From: DATKDU01 sp035512595
GTDB lineage: Bacteria > Planctomycetota > Planctomycetia > Pirellulales > Pirellulaceae
Length of the DNA stretch: 20,821 nucleotides
Assembly: GCA_035512595.1 (NCBI GenBank)
Contig: DATKDU010000344.1
Location: 1 to 20,821, forward strand
Direction: 5' to 3'
Position 1 is the stretch's first letter. Each line of letters starts with the position of its first letter. Below are positions 1-5,425 of the stretch, in pieces. The position numbers and the translations under genes were made by a program. The notes beneath the pieces are model-generated. The model searched no databases, had not been told where the DNA came from, and worked only from the letters and a program-made list of their open reading frames with translations.

Positions 1-264
1 CGCCAAGTCGCCAAAAACGACCCTTACACCAGAGACTCCGGCGGTTTCGTCACCTCCACCGCCGCTCCGGTTGCTACCGGCTGGAACGACCCTTGCCGGA
101 CAGGACTTGCACCTGCAAAACATCAAACACCTTTTCAAGGCATACCCAAATTTTCAAAGACCATCGCAGACGGCTCTCGTCCGTCCGGGGCGAACTGCCC
201 AGCTTGCCCCTCCCGCGGCGGCAATCCGGCGGCCGCGGCCAGGCAATCCGCCATAGGTAGGATA

Positions 265-279
265 TTGTATAGTATACAA
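265..279. promoter_or_regulatory. AT-rich perfect palindrome, operator-like
   Basis: TTGTATAGTATACAA is a perfect inverted repeat with 7-base arms around one central G, in otherwise GC-rich DNA. Its length and form resemble operators of dimeric regulators such as the GntR family. It also offers -10-like hexamers on both strands. No regulator gene or clear target gene lies beside it, so the function is inferred only from shape. Confidence 0.35.
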
Positions 280-410
280 ATATTCCAGCCCCGGGGCAAG
301 GATCTGGCCAAATGGGTCGCGGCGGCGATGGTACGTGTTTTCGCGGGGCCCCGTCTTGTCAAAAGGCCCCTGGCGGCTCATCGGTAATGGACGGCGTGTA
401 CCCGATTCCG

Positions 411-427
411 CACTGGCAGAGCCAGTG
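411..427. repeat. small hairpin downstream of the LRR gene
   Basis: CACTGGCAGAGCCAGTG has perfect 7-base arms around AGA. It lies about 30 bases past the stop of the leucine-rich-repeat gene on the minus strand. There is no U-run after it, so a dispersed palindromic repeat is more likely than a classical terminator. Confidence 0.5.
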
Positions 428-454
428 GCACACGGACGGTGCGACCCTCCGCAA

Positions 455-1654
455 CTAGTGGAAAATGATCGCACATTCCGGCAGCGCCGCCTGGAAGGAT
501 TCTTCCTCGTCCCGATCCACCCCCGAAATGCATAGCCACTTGAGCTGTTTGATCTGTCGCAAGTACTCGAGCCCTTCCATGCCGACTGGGGCGTAGCCGA
601 GGTCGAGTGAGTGCAACTTCTTCAATGGGACAAGCGGCGCGAGATCCTCTCCCGTAACCTCTGTGTCGTAGAGCGACAGCGTTTCGAGGCTTTTCAGCGT
701 GGCGGCGAATCTCAGATCCCCGACTTGCGTTTCGGTCAAGTTCAGGATCCGCAGTCGTTCTAGAACTCCCAGCGGTGCGATGTCCTGACTGGTTACCTCG
801 CAATAACTGAGGTCCAGGTCTTCCAAGTTTTCGAGTTTTGACAAATGACGAATGGTACCGCCCTCAACCTTCGACATGTAGAAGGAAACGACTTTGAGGC
901 TGCGACACTGCCCGATGTTCTGAATTGCGGCGGCGCTCAGTGTATGACCGGAGAAATCGACGGCGGACAATCTAGGAAGCAATCTTAGGAACATTAGATC
1001 GGTAGACTCCGGGAGTGTATCGAGCCTCAATTGCCGGAGGTTCCGTAGCGCGGCGATCTCTCGGATCGTCTGGTCATCGACTTCTCCAGTAATTCGCAAC
1101 GCCTCCAGTGAAGCCAGCCGATCGATTCTGCGGCAGCGGTTGACCGGCTGACAGAGGAATAAGCCTCGCAACCGAGGAAGCGGCGGGAGTTCGGCGACGA
1201 TCATGTCTGCCGGTGCCTCTAGGTCATCGTTCAGATTGAGAGCCTCCAATTGCGGCATTTTCGCCAGATACCCTAGCTCCTCCGTCGTGCTACGAAAGGG
1301 TATGTGCACCTCTCGGGCGCTCGTGAGCTGCGGAAGCTTCGTCCACCCTCCGTATACGGAAACGCTCAAGGGCTGGTCGAGAAACTCAAAGGTTGGCTCG
1401 CCAAACATAATTCGCAGCCACGTAACTCCACCCTCTTGGTGCTCTGCCCAAAGATTCGGGCCGAGGCCGATATCTGGTGAATCAAAAGTCCGCTCTTGCG
1501 CCGCGTAGCGATTCTGCTGATGCACATACCAGGCCGCAACGACCGACACCACAAGCGTAACGCCACACAAATCCCTCAGGTGCAGCTGCCAGATACGCTT
1601 TCTGGCTCGTCGCCAGGCTTCAAATAGGACGCCGCAGATAAGCGATGCCAACAA
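455..1654 (-). CDS. membrane-anchored leucine-rich-repeat protein (probable C-terminal part of a split gene)
   Basis: The product is about 399 residues. It opens with a hydrophobic stretch (LASLICGVLFEAW), a basic patch (RRARKR) and a second hydrophobic helix preceded by HLRDL. From about residue 100 to 380 it is a run of leucine-rich repeats (for example LENLEDLDLS, LKSLETLSLYDTEV, LKKLHSLDLG), so a binding scaffold outside the cytoplasmic membrane is likely. The only nearby start is a TTG at 1654. The frame stays open upstream to a TAG at 1697-1699, and the codons between read EFHLRTLLANGCIVL, which looks like real protein continuing the first helix. The preceding ORF (1697-2245) is in the same frame. 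Either initiation is at a non-ATG codon, or this is the 3' half of a gene cut by a nonsense codon. The partner of the repeats is unknown. Confidence 0.75.
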   Translation of the reverse strand: MLASLICGVLFEAWRRARKRIWQLHLRDLCGVTLVVSVVAAWYVHQQNRYAAQERTFDSPDIGLGPNLWAEHQEGGVTWLRIMFGEPTFEFLDQPLSVSVYGGWTKLPQLTSAREVHIPFRSTTEELGYLAKMPQLEALNLNDDLEAPADMIVAELPPLPRLRGLFLCQPVNRCRRIDRLASLEALRITGEVDDQTIREIAALRNLRQLRLDTLPESTDLMFLRLLPRLSAVDFSGHTLSAAAIQNIGQCRSLKVVSFYMSKVEGGTIRHLSKLENLEDLDLSYCEVTSQDIAPLGVLERLRILNLTETQVGDLRFAATLKSLETLSLYDTEVTGEDLAPLVPLKKLHSLDLGYAPVGMEGLEYLRQIKQLKWLCISGVDRDEEESFQAALPECAIIFH

Positions 1655-1696
1655 GACTATGCATCCATTGGCTAGCAGCGTGCGGAGGTGAAACTC

Positions 1697-2245
1697 CTAC
1701 ACGTCATCCCACGGGGTGAAGCAACCAAGAATAGTGATGTCGGGGGAAAGAAACACAATGCTCGGGCTCGGGAGGTCTGGATACGGAACGGCGCGCACGA
1801 GATAGGTGAACGGCCAACCATGCTCGTACTGAGATTTGACGTAAAATGGGTGGCCGACCTCGTACCAGATCCGCTTGACGTGCTGCCCCGGCACGTTGCA
1901 GAAGGCCACCAACGCTAGGGCCGTTGCCGCTACCAATCGGCTGGACGCATGCCAGCGGCCTGTTAACAGGGAGAGGATGCCGGTAGCCGTGTTTGGTGAC
2001 GAGACGCTCATGGCGAGGTGAACCACGATGTTCGCGGCGGATGTCCATCGGAGTGCCGCAAACCCATTCTGGCACCATGGCTCCTGGCTTGCAAACAGCT
2101 TGGCCTCTCGGGTGGAGCGGTGGCTGGGGAGGCATCGTCCTGCTAGAGTCCCCTCGCACCTTTTTGGGGTGCCCCGATCGATCGACCACGCAACGAGCAC
2201 GGCGGCGAGCAAGGTAAGCCAGAGAAGGTCGCGGGTGAAACGCAT
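1697..2245 (-). CDS. composite membrane protein with RDLLWLT N-terminal module
   Basis: This 182-residue ORF starts with the shared module MRFTRDLLWLTLLAAVLVAW. One codon (the Ile of MRFTIRDLL) is missing relative to its paralogues. Residues 25-78 look like random coding. From about Met79 onward it resembles a different protein: a hydrophobic helix near residues 100-120 (LVAATALALVAF), then YEVGHPFYVKSQYEHGWPFTYLVR, a soluble segment of a style I associate with planctomycete membrane proteins. It ends at TAG 1697-1699 in the same frame as the leucine-rich-repeat ORF. I infer that a duplicated N-terminal module became fused upstream of a membrane-LRR gene, which was later split by the stop. 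The start at 2245 is 6 bases after the stop of the gene before it, suggesting co-transcription. Confidence 0.55.
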   Translation of the reverse strand: MRFTRDLLWLTLLAAVLVAWSIDRGTPKRCEGTLAGRCLPSHRSTREAKLFASQEPWCQNGFAALRWTSAANIVVHLAMSVSSPNTATGILSLLTGRWHASSRLVAATALALVAFCNVPGQHVKRIWYEVGHPFYVKSQYEHGWPFTYLVRAVPYPDLPSPSIVFLSPDITILGCFTPWDDV

Positions 2246-2251
2246 TGGGAC

Positions 2252-2524
2252 TTAATCGGTGGGCAGGTTTGGGGCGGGTGCTGGGACATTGGGCGCGGCC
2301 GGAATCGACGGTCTGACAAACCAGCCGGCGGCTGGTTGAGATTCGTTCCAGTCGATTCGGTATCCCTTGCTTGCCATGTGGTCAACGAGCCACGAAAGGC
2401 GGGCTCCGCTCTGCATCGCTTGCGACTCAGCCACCCCCAGTTTGATTTTCTGATCGAGCCACGCCACCCCCAGCGCAACGACCGCCGTCAGCCAGAGCAA
2501 GTCGCGGAGCGTGAACTTGAACAT
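2252..2524 (-). CDS. small RDLLWLT-module membrane protein
   Basis: The protein is 90 residues with no recognised function. It begins MFKFTLRDLLWLTAVVALGV, a basic start plus one membrane helix, so it is probably anchored N-in. The rest contains an amphipathic stretch (ESQAMQSGARLSWLVDHMASKGYRIDW) and a Pro/Ala-rich tail ending PNLPTD. I chose the internal ATG at 2524 over a longer frame to 2602 because it sits 20 bases after a TACACT box and about 8 after an AGAGGAA ribosome binding site, and because the module begins there. Its C-terminal half aligns by eye with the decayed remnant at 5236-5382. Confidence 0.75.
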   Translation of the reverse strand: MFKFTLRDLLWLTAVVALGVAWLDQKIKLGVAESQAMQSGARLSWLVDHMASKGYRIDWNESQPAAGWFVRPSIPAAPNVPAPAPNLPTD

Positions 2525-2544
2525 GGGCGGGTTCCTCTGCCGCC

Positions 2545-2550
2545 AGTGTA
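2545..2550 (-). promoter_or_regulatory. -10-like box TACACT
   Basis: On the minus strand the context reads GGGTACACTGG and the box ends 20 bases before the ATG at 2524. The same box and spacing recur before three other genes of this array (at 3146, 4144 and 4902). There is no evident -35 hexamer. Confidence 0.5.
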
Positions 2551-2639
2551 CCCGGCCGGGGGGCGACTCGCTGCGCGAGCAGAACGCCCTCTCGGCAAAC
2601 ATGAGATAGCCGCGTCCGCAACGCGCGGAACTTCACGAA

Positions 2640-3125
2640 CTAATCGCGGAAGCGAATTGGCGTGGTGGCCAATATCGACGTCTCCGCCTTCCGCCTGTCC
2701 TGCTCTGTTCCAATGACATAATAGGCATCTTGGCCGCCCGTCCCGTTTCCAGCATCAAACACGTGTCTCAACGCAACGGTTCCTTGATGAACCGGGGTCT
2801 CGTCCGATGAGGCCACCGGGACTTTGGTCCCGCCGCTGGTAACGCACGAAGTGTGGTGCCATTCGCGGAAGATGTCAAGGTTTGCAACCGCGAGGCGACC
2901 CGACTGCGGAATAATCAGTCGATAGATGCCCCGCTGGTCCCGCCGGATAGTCGTGCCTTGGGTATCCTCCACAAGGCAGATCAAGTCCCGGTGGTCGTCT
3001 GGCACAACGAATTCGATTGACCGGGGTGAATTCACAATCGGTGCCAATATCCATACGGCTGCCGCGATAATGCCCAGTCCTGAAATCAACGCCAACCCGA
3101 TGAAGACCAGATTTTGCCGGAACAT
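2640..3125 (-). CDS. membrane-anchored protein of unknown function
   Basis: The protein is 161 residues with one N-terminal helix (LVFIGLALISGLGIIAAAVWIL) after the start MFRQN. The remaining roughly 130 residues look like a soluble, mostly beta domain outside the membrane (SIEFVVPDDHRDLICLVEDTQG, RRDQRGIYRLIIPQSGRL). I do not recognise a family. Unlike its neighbours it lacks RDLLWLT, yet it shares their promoter and leader. The start is clear: AAGGAG lies about 8 bases before the ATG and TAAACT 20 bases before it. Its leader is inside the long direct repeat that also precedes the gene at 4554-4880. Confidence 0.75.
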   Translation of the reverse strand: MFRQNLVFIGLALISGLGIIAAAVWILAPIVNSPRSIEFVVPDDHRDLICLVEDTQGTTIRRDQRGIYRLIIPQSGRLAVANLDIFREWHHTSCVTSGGTKVPVASSDETPVHQGTVALRHVFDAGNGTGGQDAYYVIGTEQDRRKAETSILATTPIRFRD

Positions 3126-3296
3126 GGCGGGACTCCTTGCCCAACAGTTTACCGCGCCGGGCGCTCAAGCGCCGAACGCAATATCGCGCGCTTTTGAGGG
3201 TCGTTCACGACCCTTGCTCGTTATCGGCCCGGCGTTGACGCCGCGTCAGGCGAGCGTGAACAGCCAATTCTCTCCGTCCCGTTCGCACGTGCCACT
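3123..3296. repeat. about 175-bp direct repeat, copy A
   Basis: This segment matches 4878-5053 in the same orientation at roughly 90% identity by eye, with two single-base indels. It spans the ATG, ribosome binding site and -10-like box of the gene at 2640-3125, then a GGCGC/GCGCC hairpin and a perfect AGGGTCG-TTCA-CGACCCT hairpin. It ends just after the stop-side flank of the RDLLWLT gene at 3321-3524. Confidence 0.9.
3146..3151 (-). promoter_or_regulatory. -10-like box TAAACT
   Basis: The minus-strand context CGCGGTAAACTG lies 20 bases before the ATG at 3125. The identical context occurs at 4902-4907 and at 3682-3687. Confidence 0.5.
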
Positions 3297-3320
3297 CCCC
3301 GATCCCGATTGGTTTCCGGC

Positions 3321-3524
3321 CTACTTGCTGCGCAGATTCTTGGCTGGGGCCGCACGTTTAGGCAGCGCGATGTCACGAATCCCACGAGAATGTCCGAATG
3401 GCTGGAGATAAGGGTTTTGCAGCCGTGAAATCCCTTTGACCAGACGCCCCCGATCCACCCACCACGCGACGAGCACGGCGGCGAGCAAGGTTAGCCAGAG
3501 AAGGTCGCGGATGGAGAAACGCAT
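3321..3524 (-). CDS. small RDLLWLT-module membrane protein
   Basis: The protein is 67 residues, beginning MRFSIRDLLWLTLLAAV with one membrane helix, then WWVDRGRLVKGISRL and a basic, low-complexity tail. The frame is open to 3614, but the conserved module starts at the ATG at 3524. The upstream 30 codons are built from GTGCCAC-type repeat sequence, so 3524 is preferred. The first 75 bases are nearly identical to those of the genes at 5078-5227 and 1697-2245 while the C-termini differ completely. Function is unknown. The tail could be non-functional sequence behind a duplicated start. Confidence 0.6.
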   Translation of the reverse strand: MRFSIRDLLWLTLLAAVLVAWWVDRGRLVKGISRLQNPYLQPFGHSRGIRDIALPKRAAPAKNLRSK

Positions 3525-3681
3525 TAGCGTGACCCTAACAAAAGACTTTTTCTTCCGTCTGGTGCAGTCAACTCTACGGGCGGGTGGCACGGCTTGAAGT
3601 GTGGCACGTTGCATCTTGCACGTGCGGACCCGCGAGTGATCCAGCCATCACGCCAGACGTCGATCAAGTGGGTATTTTGAC

Positions 3682-3687
3682 AGTTTA
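3682..3687 (-). promoter_or_regulatory. third copy of the TAAACT box
   Basis: The sequence around it (CGTCCGGCGCGGTAAACTG on the minus strand) matches the box and flank of the long repeats. It lies at the extreme 3' end of the ORF at 3685-3885, whose stop TAA is formed by this box. It may drive the gene at 3524, or be a leftover of a truncated duplication. Confidence 0.4.
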
Positions 3688-3885
3688 CCGCGCCGGACGC
3701 TCAGGGCGAGGAAAAGGGGACATTCTACTTTGGTAAAAGTAGAATGTCCCCATTTCTCCTGCCAACAACTGCGAGGGCGTTTCGTCGTTTTCAGCGGCAG
3801 CGGTTGATCGGACCAGGTGTTCGGCAGCGACTGCGACGGCTGCGAGCAACGTCAACCAGAGAAGATCGCGGATAGTGAAACGCAT
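3685..3885 (-). CDS. small RDLLWLT-module protein with repeat-derived tail
   Basis: The ORF is 66 codons. Residues 1-22 are the module (MRFTIRDLLWLTLLAAVAVA) with one membrane helix. A short hydrophilic segment follows. The last roughly 20 residues (GTFYFYQSRMSPF and on) are encoded by a perfect 16-base-arm hairpin at 3716-3751, and the stop falls in a copied promoter box. The start at 3885 is 7 bases after the stop of the gene at 3893-4123, so the two are probably co-transcribed. I read the gene as 3'-truncated or rearranged. Whether the peptide has a function is unknown. Confidence 0.5.
   Translation of the reverse strand: MRFTIRDLLWLTLLAAVAVAAEHLVRSTAAAENDETPSQLLAGEMGTFYFYQSRMSPFPRPERPAR
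3716..3751. repeat. perfect 16-bp-arm hairpin inside an ORF end
   Basis: GGGGACATTCTACTTT, a 4-base loop (GGTA), then the exact complement. On the minus strand the stem is followed by TTTTCC, so it could act as an intrinsic terminator for the genes at 3685-4123. Its form also fits a dispersed palindromic repeat. Confidence 0.85.
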
Positions 3886-3892
3886 GATGGGT

Positions 3893-4123
3893 TCATTCCT
3901 CCGCGTCCATCGGATCACTGGGACTCGGTTCCTCGCGATCCCCGGTTACATACGGCAAGACTTGAATCTCAAGGCTCCAAACTGGCGGGGAACTGGGTTG
4001 GATGATTGGCGGTGTCTTTTCCACCTGTTGCGGCTTAGGGGCGATGAGTAACCAGAGAACGCTGAAATACGGTGGCAGTAGAGTGGCGGCAATCAGAAGC
4101 GTGCGGAGGCGATAGCGAAACAT
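3893..4123 (-). CDS. small membrane protein with FRYRLRTLL module
   Basis: The protein is 76 residues. The start MFRYRLRTLLIAATLLPPYF gives a basic end and one membrane helix, followed by a Pro-rich hydrophilic tail that ends DPMDAEE. This is a variant (LRTLL) of the RDLLWLT module. The start at 4123 is supported by GAGGAG about 8 bases upstream and TACACT 20 bases upstream; the longer frame to 4183 would run across that promoter. It is followed after 7 bases by the gene at 3885, forming a two-gene unit like 2252-2524 with 1697-2245. Function is unknown. Confidence 0.7.
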   Translation of the reverse strand: MFRYRLRTLLIAATLLPPYFSVLWLLIAPKPQQVEKTPPIIQPSSPPVWSLEIQVLPYVTGDREEPSPSDPMDAEE

Positions 4124-4143
4124 GGCCAAGCTCCTCAGTGGCC

Positions 4144-4149
4144 AGTGTA
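4144..4149 (-). promoter_or_regulatory. -10-like box TACACT
   Basis: The minus-strand context GCGGTACACTGG lies 20 bases before the ATG at 4123. It is back to back with the plus-strand TAGAAT box at 4200-4205, so 4124-4211 is a divergent promoter region. Confidence 0.5.
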
Positions 4150-4199
4150 CCGCGCGGGGGGATGGCGGCGAGCGCGAGCGCAAGACACCGGCCAGTGGG

Positions 4200-4205
4200 T
4201 AGAAT
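4200..4205 (+). promoter_or_regulatory. -10-like box TAGAAT immediately before a start codon
   Basis: GGGTAGAATCGGGAGATG places the box only 6 bases before the ATG at 4212. With normal spacing, transcription would begin at or next to the start codon, giving a leaderless message. The same hexamer precedes the gene at 19323. Confidence 0.45.
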
Positions 4206-4211
4206 CGGGAG

Positions 4212-4469
4212 ATGCATCGTCCGCGACAATTTTCTTTGAAGTACCTCTTGATCGAGGTGTTCTGGTTCGCGGCGGCGTTTGGTTGTGCCGCTCAGGCATT
4301 TCGCCTGCCGGAATCGCTAGACAGTGATTGGTTGCAGGCATTGTTAATGGCTGTCAGCGGCCTGTTCGCAGGCGCAGCGATCGGCGGATTGTTCGGACGG
4401 ATGGCTTTCGGCTTTTGGGCAGCGTTGTGGACCATCGTCGCCGGCGTGGCGCTCCTGATCATTTTTTAG
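4212..4469 (+). CDS. small integral membrane protein, unknown function
   Basis: The protein is 85 residues, with a basic start (MHRPRQFSLKYLLIE) leading into three hydrophobic helices: about residues 12-30, 42-63 (LLMAVSGLFAGAAIGGLFG) and 66-85 (FGFWAALWTIVAGVALLIIF). The FSLKYLL opening is a distant version of the array's N-terminal motif. It is the only plus-strand gene in the array and is divergent from the gene at 3893-4123. No family is recognised. Confidence 0.7.
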   Translation: MHRPRQFSLKYLLIEVFWFAAAFGCAAQAFRLPESLDSDWLQALLMAVSGLFAGAAIGGLFGRMAFGFWAALWTIVAGVALLIIF

Positions 4470-4553
4470 ACACGGCGCTCGACGCTCAGCGGCTTCAATG
4501 GCCGGTCAGCGCAGCGCCGCCGTCGGTTCCCCTCGCCCACTAATTTGGAATCG

Positions 4554-4880
4554 CTAATCGCCCGGCAAATCCGCGGCATCTGCGGATGGCGCGTCTGCGG
4601 AAGACTGTGGCGGAGACGCCTTTCTCGCGTGGATCGACTCCTCTTCTGCGTCTGAAGCAGACTTGGCGAACCCGCAAACTTCCCAAGGGGTCCGTTGCAA
4701 CTGAATTAGCATTTGCTGGCGACTGGTCAACTTCTCCTCGGCCTCCAGGCGCTTGGTATGCTCAAACTTGATGGCCCGCTCGTATGCGTAGTCTCGTTTG
4801 AAGCGCTCCAGCCACCAGGCGACCCCCAGCGCCACGACTACTGTCAGCCAAAGCAAATCGCGGATCCGAAACCGGAACAT
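4554..4880 (-). CDS. RDLLWLT-module membrane protein with coiled-coil tail
   Basis: The protein is 108 residues. Residues 1-25 are the module (MFRFRIRDLLWLTVVVALGV) with one membrane helix. Residues 26-65 are highly charged and look like a coiled coil (RAIKFEHTKRLEAEEKLTSRQQMLIQL), and the end is Ala/Ser/Asp-rich and disordered. AAGGAG about 8 bases upstream and TAAACT 21 bases upstream support the ATG at 4880. Its 5' flank is copy B of the long direct repeat. A membrane-tethered oligomerising protein is plausible; the role is unknown. Confidence 0.75.
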   Translation of the reverse strand: MFRFRIRDLLWLTVVVALGVAWWLERFKRDYAYERAIKFEHTKRLEAEEKLTSRQQMLIQLQRTPWEVCGFAKSASDAEEESIHARKASPPQSSADAPSADAADLPGD

Positions 4881-5053
4881 GGGCGGGACTCCTTGCCCAA
4901 CAGTTTACCGCGCCGGACGCTCAAGTGCCGAACGCAATATCGCGCGCTCGTGAGGGTCGTTCACGACCCTTGCTCGTTATCGGGCCGGAGTTTGACGCCG
5001 GTTCGGGCGAGCGTGAGCAACCAATTCTCTCAACCCCGCTCGCACGTGCCACT
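4878..5053. repeat. about 175-bp direct repeat, copy B
   Basis: This is the partner of 3123-3296, in the same orientation 1,755 bases away. It keeps the ribosome binding site, TAAACT box and the AGGGTCG-TTCA-CGACCCT hairpin. As with copy A, it is bounded by the start of one membrane-protein gene and the 3' flank of an MRF-type gene. Confidence 0.9.
4902..4907 (-). promoter_or_regulatory. -10-like box TAAACT
   Basis: CGCGGTAAACTG on the minus strand, 21 bases before the ATG at 4880. It lies within repeat copy B and is identical in context to the box at 3146-3151. Confidence 0.5.
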
Positions 5054-5077
5054 CGCCCGGAACACTTTTTGGACTCC

Positions 5078-5227
5078 TCAAAACTCTGTCCATACTTCCG
5101 GCCGGATTTCAACAGCCCCCGACCACCAATCGAGTTCTTGGACCAGCCATTGCCGATCCACCCACCACGCAACCAGCACGGCGGCGAGCAAGGTTAGCCA
5201 TAGGAGGTCGCGGATGGTGAAACGCAT
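5078..5227 (-). CDS. 49-residue RDLLWLT-module membrane peptide
   Basis: I read this directly from the minus strand. The ATG at 5227 opens MRFTIRDLLWLTLLAAV, one membrane helix, then WWVDRQWLVQELDWWSGAV and EIRPEVWTEF before a TGA. The module is close to identical at DNA level to the genes at 3321-3524 and 1697-2245, and the remaining 24 residues are tryptophan-rich and unique. The start is 8 bases after the stop of the decayed gene at 5236-5382, the same layout as 2252-2524 followed by 1697-2245. No function is recognised. The intact frame and clean stop argue for a real peptide. Confidence 0.6.
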   Translation of the reverse strand: MRFTIRDLLWLTLLAAVLVAWWVDRQWLVQELDWWSGAVEIRPEVWTEF

Positions 5228-5235
5228 TAGTCGTC

Positions 5236-5382
5236 TCACGGCTTGGGCGGATTCGGGGTGGGTGCTGAAGTATTGGGCGAGTCGGTTTTAGGTCGCGTGA
5301 ATTTGACAAATGCGCGTGGGTCATCGCTGAATTCGATTTTCTAGCCAAGCTCGATCAGTTTCGCTTCCAAATCCTGGGACCA
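5236..5382 (-). pseudogene. remnant of an RDLLWLT-family gene with a nonsense codon
   Basis: One minus-strand frame reads WSQDLEAKLIELG, then TAG (5341-5343), then KIEFSDDPRAFVKFTRP and a Pro-rich tail ending PNPPKP and TGA (5236-5238). It aligns by eye with LVDHMASKGYRIDW...WFVRP...PNLPTD of the gene at 2252-2524, with the TAG in place of the tyrosine of GYRIDW. The 5' end, including the membrane module, is missing and replaced by a palindromic repeat near 5383-5413. I infer a dead duplicate. Confidence 0.6.
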
Positions 5383-5413
5383 CAGTGTCCCTCGCGGAGC
5401 GAGAGGACTACAG
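5383..5413. repeat. imperfect palindrome at the broken end of the remnant
   Basis: The core GTCCCTCGCGGAGCGAGAGGAC is an imperfect inverted repeat (arms broken by one base), flanked by CAGTG on each side. It lies between the end of moaA and the truncated 5' end of the remnant gene. It is probably a dispersed repeat; terminator function for moaA's far side cannot be excluded. Confidence 0.5.
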
Positions 5414-5425
5414 TGGGAGGACGAC

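Larger units (their letters stand above)
1..454. other. gene-poor left edge
   Basis: No convincing gene was found here. The short open frames on both strands are proline-, arginine- or alanine-rich and have no recognisable domain or good ribosome binding site. A 39-codon minus-strand frame starting at 254 lies just downstream of an AT-rich palindrome but looks like chance. The stretch does hold that palindrome (265-279) and a small hairpin (411-427) just past the end of the leucine-rich-repeat gene. Confidence 0.6.

Noticed and set aside
95..122. tRNA T-arm-like segment on the minus strand
   Set aside because: CAGG/CCTG around a 7-base loop, but the loop lacks the TTC start and no matching acceptor or anticodon arm was found.
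71..256. 61-codon plus-strand frame at the left edge
   Set aside because: Starts at TTG, has no ribosome binding site and its composition looks random.
2336..2716. 126-codon plus-strand frame
   Set aside because: Antisense to the small module gene and its promoter; the minus-strand frame has the conserved N-terminus.
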